Shown here in pieces: positions 57,161-64,000 of a stretch of DNA of 64,000 nucleotides. The stretch comes from Nageia nagi (lineage: Eukaryota > Pinophyta). The stretch is from assembly GCA_050084985.1 (NCBI GenBank), contig JBITNC010000001.1, positions 196,726,001 through 196,790,000 on the forward strand. Reading direction: 5' to 3'. Position numbers and translations under genes: made by a program. How positions within the stretch are numbered: the first letter of the stretch is position 1; every line of letters begins with the position of its first letter. Below the pieces are notes generated by a model. It ran no database searches. It was not told the origin of the DNA and saw only the letters and a program-made list of their open reading frames with translations.

Positions 57161-57860
57161 TAGTAGAATTTTAAGTGCCCATGTCTTAAGTGCCATAACC
57201 AACTTTTATCATCAATAGCAACATTTACAAAATCAGGTTTTTATTATCCAAACTTGAAAGGAAATAATCTATTCTTTGTCATTGGAATAGTGGCGAGCAA
57301 CCTATTTTCCACGATTTGGCCAACACTTAAAGATTATTCTTTAGATTAGGAGTGAAATAGATGTCATTCACCTTCTTTTTACCTTCATTCGTGTGCACCT
57401 CCATAGCTCCCTTGCCTTTAACATGTAATTGCTTATCATCTCCAAGCTCAATCTTGGACTTGTAGAAGCTTTCCATTAAACAAAACAACTCCCCCTTATA
57501 GGTCATGTGGTTGGAACAACTAGTATTAAGAAGCCATGTCTCACCCAAATTCTAATTTATTTTCCCATAAGATAAGAACAGAGTTTGGGACTCCTCATCA
57601 CCATAGTGTGCACTAGTTGCTCCCTCTTGGGAAGCCTTCAATCTACACTCCCTCTCAACGTGACCAAATTTATCATAGTAGTAACATTATTTATCTTTCT
57701 TGTCACATATTCCTCTTCCTTAGCATTGGCCTTTCTCTTTTCCATTGAAACTAGACTCACCCTCCTTATGCACAAAAGCCTTCTCCTCAACACCCCCAAC
57801 ATTTGGAGATGAAGAGAGTCTTTCTTCATGGGATGTGAGTGAATCAATGAGCTGATCATA
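57161..57860 (-). pseudogene. copia-2 protease and zinc-knuckle remnant
   Basis: The frame 57548-57327 has WLLNTSCSNHMTYKGELF at residues 4-21, the copia protease site (normally WxLDSGCSxHMTG). The catalytic Asp reads Asn and the Gly reads Ser. LGDDKQLHVKGKGAMEV and KVNDIYFTPNLKNNL follow. Upstream, in another frame, QCYYYDKFGHVERECRLK is a CCHC knuckle with its second Cys changed to Tyr. Confidence 0.9.
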
Positions 57861-58417
57861 CGTCAAAGTAGCAAGATTTTTCTTTATTCTATTATGATAG
57901 CTATATTATTCCAAATGGGAAGAAGTGTTCTTAATACCTTCTTCACCACCACTTAAGTCTTCACCTCCTCTCCAAGTGTATCCATCTTATTAACACATGC
58001 TTTGACCTCACACAATACTCTCCAACTTTTTCATTCTCCTTCATTTTTAGATTCTCAAACTCTATCTTGAGAGTTTACAATCTCATTTATTTTACTTGGG
58101 GATTACCTTGGAAGCCATCCTTCAAAGCTCTCCATGCCTCACTTGTTGTAGTACAACTAGCAATTCTAGGGAAGAGGCTCTTGTCCAAGGTTGTTTGGAT
58201 ATGGTAAAGTGCAAATGAATTCTTTTTATGTGCCTCTCTCTCACCTAGTCTATCTATCATTAACTAGAAGAGTATTCTAATTTGGCTCAACATAGCCATC
58301 CTTTATAATATCCCATACTCCCTTACCAATGAGTAAGGTCTTCATCTTGAGAGACCAATACTTATAATCATCCCCATTGAACTTTGGAATGGGTAGATTA
58401 TTTATTCTAGTAGCCAT
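57861..58417 (-). pseudogene. copia-2 gag remnant
   Basis: Starts at the ATG whose complement is at 58415-58417 and reads MATRINNLPIPKFNGDDYKY then WSLKMKTLLIGKGVWDII, a textbook copia gag N-terminus (F-x-G-x-x-Y-x-x-W...L). It then degrades toward the zinc knuckle. About 110 bp separates it from the PBS. Confidence 0.9.
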
Positions 58418-58523
58418 TCTCCTCACAACAACTAAATAACACAAACAACAAGCCCTTTTGGTTCAACTTTGTAAGTTCATCACAAAGCATCCAAAAGACT
58501 TTTCTAATGCAACTATATCTATA

Positions 58524-58536
58524 AGCTCTGATACCA
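58524..58536 (-). other. copia-2 primer binding site
   Basis: The minus strand reads TGGTATCAGAGCT just after the LTR end, complementary to the 3' end of initiator tRNA-Met, standard for plant copia. Confidence 0.9.
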
Positions 58537-58539
58537 CAA

Positions 58540-58954
58540 TGAGACAATTGATGCAAAATAATATAATACATCAAGAAACTCAAGCTACAAATATATAGCT
58601 CCATGGAGTAATTGAAGTCAAACTCTCATGGAGGTTACAAGACCAAAAAGTAAATGCCTTAAGATTGTTACAAAAATCTCCATCAACAAGAGGTTTCTCA
58701 TATGAAGACTACTAAGTGGAATGAAGAAAATAGACTACAAATGATAAAAAATGCCTAGCAAATATTAAATACTCATAATTGCAAGACTTCTTAGAAACGT
58801 GTTCCAGATAGAAATGCGATCAAGTTTCATAGAAAACACGATAGAGATAAAAAATGATCACATTTAGCAGTATAAACACGTAGGGGACCACATTTTATAA
58901 CAATAAACTGAAACCTTCAATTTGTCTTGATCTTGATTGGCTCAAAGTCCAACA
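58540..58954 (-). repeat. copia-2 5' LTR (415 bp)
   Basis: Starts (plus orientation) TGAGACAATTGATGC and ends AGTCCAACA; it abuts the PBS. Partner of 39395-39850. Confidence 0.92.
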
Positions 58955-59400
58955 TTAGAATCATAACACATTAAGATATCATAACTTACACTCCTCATAC
59001 ATATTATATCCTATCACACCAACTATCACACAAATATATTTAATTCTACTATTTTCATTTCAATATTATTATTTTAATTTTTTTTGTTATCAACAATACA
59101 AATATTTGACAAATATATTAAATTTTAACCTCTATGTTTAACAACAAATACATGTAGATCCCTCAAAATCCCTTATTAACCTAGATGTCTAATATTATTT
59201 ACTAGATTTTAGATACTTACAAGTTACAAGTACATGATCACGATAAAAAAGATTCAAATTTAAATTATTCCCTTTTTTCTAATCAAGATTGAACATAACC
59301 TTTATTTCAACTCTCTTTTATGTCAATAAAGATAAAATTATAAATATTTTATAATTTTAAGTAGGTGACCATGGCAAAAGTGTCGTCATAGCTTTGAATT
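58955..59400. other. AT-rich DNA right of copia-2
   Basis: No feature recognised. It leads into a less AT-rich stretch with a possible exon. Confidence 0.4.
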
Positions 59401-59590
59401 CAATCAATCCATCCGATGCATGGCTTTCAAGGGCGAAGAGCTCTCTGGGTAGGAAATAGCTACCTCTATCCTCAACAATCCCTTCACTTTTTTATTTCAC
59501 AAAGTCCATTGCAGGCAGTCTCCTTGTAGGTGTTGAGAGGGTCTGCATGAGTAAGCAACAAGAGAGGTGTTCATCTTATTTGAAGCATCC

Positions 59591-59776
59591 ATGGCGTTGG
59601 ATATTCACCTTATTTTTAATGCCAACGCTAGTAGAATGCGTCTTACTCGGCGCCTCACCCAAACCCAATTCCCTCAAAGGAGGGGCTGTTTCAATTTCGA
59701 AGGAGGCAGCGTTAGGTTCAGGTGCGGAGCGAGCAGAAGAGCGCCATATTTATATTTGGTGTCTGTTGGAAGGTAA
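59591..59776 (+). CDS. Candidate first exon of an unknown nuclear gene
   Basis: The frame from ATG 59591 encodes 61-62 residues, beginning MALDIHLIFNANASRMRLTR. It is rich in Arg, Ser and Ala with few acidic residues, as in organelle transit peptides. It ends VGR at AAG|GTAACT, a good plant splice donor, leaving phase 2. Local GC content is higher than in the retroelement DNA and codon choice is less AT-biased. A start 24 bases upstream (59567) is in the same frame. No downstream exon could be joined with confidence, so this may be a gene relic or chance. No family was recognised. Confidence 0.3.
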   Translation: MALDIHLIFNANASRMRLTRRLTQTQFPQRRGCFNFEGGSVRFRCGASRRAPYLYLVSVGR

Positions 59777-59829
59777 CTCCTTACCTCTGCAATTCTTTTT
59801 GTTTATTAAGTTGCAAAACATGGTTTGAA

Positions 59830-60480
59830 TCAAATTACTCGCTTTAAACTAAGGAATTTGGAGTATTAGATATCAGGGGGAGGTATTAGTCACAAGCCTT
59901 TCCTCCAGACAAAAAAGGATGCACCCATCGTCATAAGAATTTGGACATCACAAACAACAAACACTTTATTCAGGTTTTGGAAATGAAACAAAGTTGAATA
60001 ACATTGGAAACTACGTTCTGGAACATAATTTTGACCTAGTGGAAGCTAGAATGCTCTTTTCTCAATAGAAAAGAACAACTTTTCTACCCAAAATCCATTT
60101 CTTCTTTTCTCATGCAATTGTTAGCGAAGATGAAAAATGAAAACAAACTTCTTCTGGGCAACCGTTAAGTATTAAGTTAATCAAAAGTCAAATATGGTTG
60201 TGCAATGATGAATTAGATATACTGTTGAAACTAAATAACTTACAACCAAAACTTGCAGTTGAAACTATTTGAACCAAAATTTGGAACAAGACCCTAGTCA
60301 ACTCCCTCTTTCAGCATATCATACAGAAGATCGTTAAAATGTGTTTAACAAAAATCCTAAGCTTGAAATGGGAATATAGGGATTGCGAGCTTATTGAGGT
60401 CACTCAAAATTGCCTAGGGTGTATATTTTCATGTAGTCCTGCGAAATGGTGTAACATAATGCAATAAACTGAAATCAAAA
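59830..60480. other. Unassigned DNA, possible intron or intergenic
   Basis: No repeat, domain or long frame recognised. If 59591-59776 is a real exon this would be its first intron. Confidence 0.35.
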
Positions 60481-60483
60481 TTG

Positions 60484-61138
60484 CAGTAACCTAGGAAACA
60501 CGGTACGTATGGGACCCTCTACCGCTTATTGCATGAATGGGGTATGCGGGTACATGTACCGGATGTGGTATGTGTACCGGGTATGTGTAGTCGCGTACTG
60601 GTGCGTGTATCACATATGAACTGGGCGGAGTTTTAAAAAACACTTAATAAAATAATAAAAAACATCATTTTTGGTTATTTAAAGTTGCCCTCTCTCATTT
60701 CTGACACCAAAACACTCACTCACACTCAGCTCTCAAGTTTCAAGGGTTTTAGCATTGCAGCATTGAGCATTGGCCATTGAGCAAAGGGGATTAGGCAAAG
60801 CATTGAGTGTATCTGATATCATCTTATTTTTTTTCAAATTGCAATTTAATATGGCATTTTAGAAAAAACATATAATAAAGGCAAAGCATTGAGTGTATCT
60901 GATATCAACTTATTTTTTGCAAATTGCAAGTTAATATGGTATTTTAGAAAAAACATAATTGCAATTTGCAAAAAATAAGATGATATCAGATACACTCATA
61001 CACTCAATGCTTTGCCTTTTCCCCTCTGCTCAATGGCCAATGCTCAAACGTACCAGATTTTCAGCACCCAATGTACCACGTACCGGGTACTTGTATTTGC
61101 GTACTGGCGAACCACTGTACCATGTGATCTAGGTAGTA
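60484..61138. mobile_element. Foldback or hAT-like non-autonomous DNA element
   Basis: The outer parts carry clusters of GTACC/GGTAC words (GGTACGTATGGG, GGTACATGTACC, TGTACCGGGTA, CGTACCGGGTAC). The ends resemble each other inverted: CCTAGGAAACACGGTAC at the left, CCTAGATCACATGGTAC as the complement of the right. The interior is a foldback. GC-rich subterminal GTAC-type motifs around a foldback suggest a DNA transposon, perhaps hAT; target duplication was not resolved (GTAA flanks both sides). Confidence 0.5.
60763..61047. repeat. Inverted and direct repeats forming a long hairpin
   Basis: The left arm (60763-60847) and right arm (60958-61047) are inverted copies over about 85 bp, sharing GCAAAGCATTGAGTGTATCT and GATATCATCTTATTTTTT-type words. 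Between them lies a second direct copy of the left arm (60880-60957), identical in most positions to 60793-60871. The structure is thus arm, arm, inverted arm. Confidence 0.85.
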
Positions 61139-62840
61139 ATGTAAAGAAAAGATTGAAAAATTCACCATATGGGAAAGCATATGTGTGTTGTAGATGTCTC
61201 ACAGCCTTGCATCACCATGACCATGAAGATGAACACAGCATTCAACATAATGTGGGATTCATGGTGCAAGTTATGTCCAACAACCAATGTTTGTAAAGAT
61301 ATGCATGACAAAAGCAAAGAGGTGCTAGCATGTTCATGATGTGGAGAAGGATGTCTAAGACTTATTATCCTACTTAAGATTGGACTTGAAACTTGATTCT
61401 CAGTCATTGTGATTGATGGGATTATGCTTCTTTTCACCAAGTATTTATACATGCTTTTTCTTCATCCTTATCAAATCTATTGTAAAGTCAATAGATGATA
61501 GATACGTCAACCATGCCCAAAAGTGAAAGATGATGTCATAAGCACTTGAATGAAAATGGAGGACAATCATTGGCTGTCTCAAGTGCTTTTACGACCACAC
61601 AATTCCCTTAATGATCATGTGGCAGATATTCTAATATGAAAGAAACAAGGAGGGGTCAAAGGGGTAGTGCTCTTGGGTGTTCAGAAGATAATGACAAAAT
61701 CAAATTGCATATGGAGAAAAACAAATAATGGCATTGTCATGGGGTCATCTTAGCTATTTTCTCCATCTACATGCTCTATGAACACCTGCCCCTTCATGAG
61801 TTAGTATTGTCCTTTCAAGAGAATAAAATGAGATGGAATAGTACATGACCCTGCCTGTTAAACATACTATGGTGAAGAAAACGGATAATGGCAAGGCTTC
61901 TGAAAAGAGACATATAAATGAAAAGGTTTTGATGAATGATGAGAGGCATAATTGTGTTGACAACAGTGAAGGTTGTGGACACGAGGCTTGTCGCAACGAG
62001 ACTCCAAATCACAAATTTCAGACTACAAGTTGTGCTTCATGAATCAAGGATTGGTAGCCAGGATTGATAATGCTGCAAATAAGTCAAGGTGAGTACGGCA
62101 AAGCAATTTGTATTCAAGATGGGATTACAAGTCAATTGAAGTTTGGAGAAGCAAGGCCTATTGAAACAGTTAAGACGGATCACAGAGAAGCTACCAAAAA
62201 AATACATTTAAGACGATTGAAATATGGTGGCAAAATTTTGTAACAAGAATATGTTCAATGGGAAAAAACTATTATGTTTTCCCAGATTTAGTTGAAGTGG
62301 CATTACATTTCGCATATCATCAGAGGAGCAACACATAAGTATGAAATCGGCATATCCTGCTTCCAAGATAAGTGCTTCAGTAATGGAGCCAAAACCAACA
62401 CTGGATTGTGTATCAATTACTGTTTAAAAGTTGATCGGAGGGAAGAAAGTGAATTTTGAATTTTCTATTCTAGAGTTGTTGTCCACTGGTTCAGAACTAG
62501 ATGAAATTTTGGGCATATCAGCAGAAGATTTTGTTTCTCATCTATTGCAACCATATAAGCAATCCTTTTTAAAGAATCACTACAGACAGAATTAGGCCCC
62601 AAACTCTCTGGGCAAAGTTTCTTACTGATTAGAATTCTCACTTGCATTCATAGTTCATCAACAGTCCATCTTTCAGGTCTGAAGAAGATAGTGAGTTAAG
62701 ATTCTCAGGCACAACTCTCAGAATTGGTTGAGGAAGGAAAACCAGTGTGGGATCTAGAGATTGTTTTGGATCAGTGTACAAAGTGTTTGGAGGTGAAGTC
62801 AATATCCACATCTCCAATGTTCCACAGCAAAGTAGTGCAC
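61139..62840. other. Unassigned DNA with scattered open frames
   Basis: Less AT-rich than the rest. The plus strand at 61845-62240 is open except for two stops close together (62041 and 62055). It encodes a hydrophilic Lys/Glu/His-rich stretch beginning MTLPVKHTMVKKTDNGKASE. In another frame, 62336-62600 reads SAYPASKISASVMEPKPTLD, FEFSILELLSTGSELDEILG and AEDFVSHLLQPYKQSFLKNH with stops, a style seen in retroelement gag-protease linkers. I recognise no family. Confidence 0.35.
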
Positions 62841-62844
62841 GCGG

Positions 62845-62982
62845 TTCTATTAATAGATGTACTGTTGTTCTATCATTACATGTACTGCTTTTCTATTATT
62901 AGACATATTGTTGTTCTATTAATAGATGTACAATTTTTCTATTATTAGATGTACTGCTGTTCTATTAATAGATGTACTATTA
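62845..62982. repeat. 23-bp minisatellite, six units
   Basis: TTCTATTAATAGATGTACTG or variants start at 62845, 62868, 62891, 62914, 62937 and 62960, exactly 23 bp apart. The core TCTATTAATAGA is its own reverse complement. Degenerate copies recur at 63363-63425 next to the copia-3 start. Confidence 0.93.
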
Positions 62983-63440
62983 TAACGTTGAGCGCTGTTC
63001 TACAATGATAGGCAGGGAAAGTAGAGAGTTCATTTGTCAATTGAGCGTAACTTGAACAACAATCAAATGGTTGAAATTGATCCACAACTATAACTTGTAT
63101 AAATGAATGGTTAAAATTAATCCACAACTTTTTTTCTCATATTTAATTGTTGTTATGAGATACTTATTATATATTTTTTATAAATAATATTTATGTGATA
63201 GTTATAGCATCTTTTATTTTGTATTTTTATTTAATAATATTTATGTATAAAAAGCATTCATTGAATTCTTATTGAAATCAATTTACAAATGTATTTCAAA
63301 GAAGATACTTTAAAATTGATAATTCTCGATGTTTTTCAGATATATATTTAAAATATTTGTACTAATAGATGTACAAGTGTTCTATTTTTTAGACGTGTTA
63401 TATACAAATGCTCTATTAATAGACACTATCTTTAGATAGG
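62983..63440. other. AT-rich DNA with degenerate 23-bp repeat words
   Basis: Contains two copies of a TTGATCCACAACTxTAACTTG / TTAATCCACAACTTT phrase at about 63075-63130, and late minisatellite-like words at 63363-63425. It may be the U3 part of the copia-3 LTR. Confidence 0.4.
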
Positions 63441-63447
63441 CTATTAT

Positions 63448-63717
63448 GTTCTATAAAGAGGGAATGACCTTTTGTAGTTGATACAACTACATGGAGCTTA
63501 CATGAGAAGTATGCATGAGAGCTTGTATGAGAGGTATCTCAGATAGAAAGGGTGAGAAAAGTGAAATGTTCTATAATAAGATCAATAAAAGATCAAAACT
63601 ACCTTTTGCCCTATGGTTTTTCCTTGCATACAACAAGGTTTTCCATGTTAAACTTTTGTTTATTTTTTGTTAATAGTTATGTTGTTTTTGTTATAGTTTG
63701 TTTGTTGAGTTCTAACA
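63448..63717 (+). repeat. copia-3 5' LTR, end only certain
   Basis: Ends GTTCTAACA at 63717, directly followed by ATTGGTACCAGAGC. The start is uncertain: about 270 bp if it begins at TGTTCTATAA, but it could reach further left into the minisatellite. Confidence 0.6.
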
Positions 63718-63719
63718 AT

Positions 63720-63732
63720 TGGTACCAGAGCT
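63720..63732 (+). other. copia-3 primer binding site
   Basis: TTGGTACCAGAGC differs by one base from TTGGTATCAGAGC, the initiator tRNA-Met PBS. Confidence 0.88.
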
Positions 63733-63802
63733 AGGTTCTATTGAAACTCATTTTAGAGATTTGTGTGAGTGGAAGTTGTAACAATGCCAGGAGGTGTTCA
63801 AG

Positions 63803-64000
63803 ATGGAGAAGTTTGATTGTAGTAACTTTTCCTTATGGAAGATAAAGGTGGAGTATTTGTTGATTCAGAACAACTAAGCCCTTGACTTGAACACTTTTCT
63901 GACCCTATATCATTTGTGTGGCAATACAGTGACAAACCATGCAACAACAACAACTTTTGGTAATGTTTAGGATGTAGTAATGTTTTTAGGGATTAAGTCT
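63803..64000 (+). pseudogene. copia-3 gag N-terminus, interrupted and partial
   Basis: ATG at 63803 reads MEKFDCSNFSLWKIKVEYLL, a copia gag start (FxGxNFxxWKxKxxxxL). It meets a stop at codon 25 (NN then TAA) and continues in frame with LTLYHLCGNTVTNHATTTTF and another stop at 63968. It runs off the window end. Confidence 0.85.

Larger units (their letters stand above)
39395..58954 (-). mobile_element. copia-2: Ty1/copia element split by gypsy-3
   Basis: Minus-strand copia with TGTTG...CTCA LTRs, 5' LTR at 58954-58540 and 3' LTR at 39850-39395. Without gypsy-3 (41447-56156) and one target copy it is about 4.85 kb, a usual copia size. Gag, protease and integrase lie at 58417-56160; RT and RNase H lie at 41440-39860. 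It is related to copia-1 in gag, protease and integrase wording but has different LTRs. No clear target duplication was found at the outer ends. Confidence 0.9.
63441..64000 (+). mobile_element. copia-3: 5' end of a Ty1/copia element, cut by the window
   Basis: LTR end, PBS and gag start are in the expected order on the plus strand. Only one LTR is in view, so its left boundary cannot be fixed; TGTTCTATAA at 63448 is one candidate. Confidence 0.8.

Noticed and set aside
57585-57812. 75-codon plus-strand frame
   Set aside because: Antisense to the copia-2 zinc-knuckle region.
59547-59828. 93-codon frame overlapping the candidate exon in another frame
   Set aside because: Its composition is less plausible and it reads through the splice donor into AT-rich DNA; the 59591 frame was preferred.
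62336-62640. Endogenous pararetrovirus or caulimovirus remnant
   Set aside because: Suspected from style only; no movement protein, coat zinc finger or RT motif was found nearby.
1-64000. tRNA, rRNA, CRISPR arrays, bacterial operons, organelle DNA
   Set aside because: None seen. tRNA-like words are primer binding sites, regular repeats are minisatellites or LTR repeats, and the sequence is plant nuclear in character.

Overview
The window looks like nuclear DNA of a seed plant with a large, repeat-filled, slowly purged genome. A conifer or other gymnosperm is my inference, not a proof. It is AT-rich and intron-poor in signal. Almost all of it is decayed LTR retrotransposons nested in one another. 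I see no intact gene, no tRNA or rRNA, no organelle DNA and nothing prokaryotic. Every long coding remnant carries stops or frameshifts, so most entries are pseudogenes inside mobile elements.

Layout. 1-4515: two copies of a low-copy repeat (called the CAT unit here); the second carries a piece of a host cationic amino acid transporter gene. 4516-12398: gypsy-1, a minus-strand Ty3/gypsy element with a complete 5' LTR and a truncated 3' LTR. 12399-17468: a gypsy integrase piece, a spacer, a DnaJ J-domain piece and CAT-unit copy B with its transporter piece. 17474-26003: gypsy-2, a minus-strand Tat-like element with both LTRs and a perfect 5-bp target duplication, sitting inside another integrase reading frame. 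26009-29893: the rest of that integrase, spacer, DnaJ piece and CAT-unit copy C. 29894-30236: a different (chromovirus-like) integrase piece. 30237-36174: a gypsy-1-family LTR split by copia-1 (30939-36077, perfect 5-bp target duplication). 36175-37560: gypsy-1-family 3' non-coding DNA with tandem repeats. 37561-39394: poorly explained DNA with a plant mobile domain remnant. 39395-58954: copia-2 (minus strand), split by gypsy-3 (41447-56156, plus strand, LTRs of about 2.1 kb). 58955-63440: the least repetitive part, with a candidate first exon, a foldback element and a 23-bp minisatellite. From about 63440 to the window end: the 5' end of copia-3.

How the parts relate. The insertions form a readable stack: copia-1 inside a gypsy-1-family LTR, gypsy-3 inside copia-2, and gypsy-1 and gypsy-2 inside two copies of one older gypsy integrase. 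For gypsy-2 the host integrase frame continues once the element and one target-site copy are ignored, which dates the host element as older.

The most interesting points are (1) a multi-copy repeat with fragments of two unrelated host genes, a CAT-type amino acid transporter and a type II DnaJ; (2) gypsy-3, where a plant-type (archaeal-like) RNase H lies upstream of RT and a second RNase H downstream, while gypsy-1 and gypsy-2 in the same window have both downstream; and (3) the long extra reading frame between integrase and 3' LTR of gypsy-3, with an SV40-like nuclear localisation motif and coiled-coil stretches.
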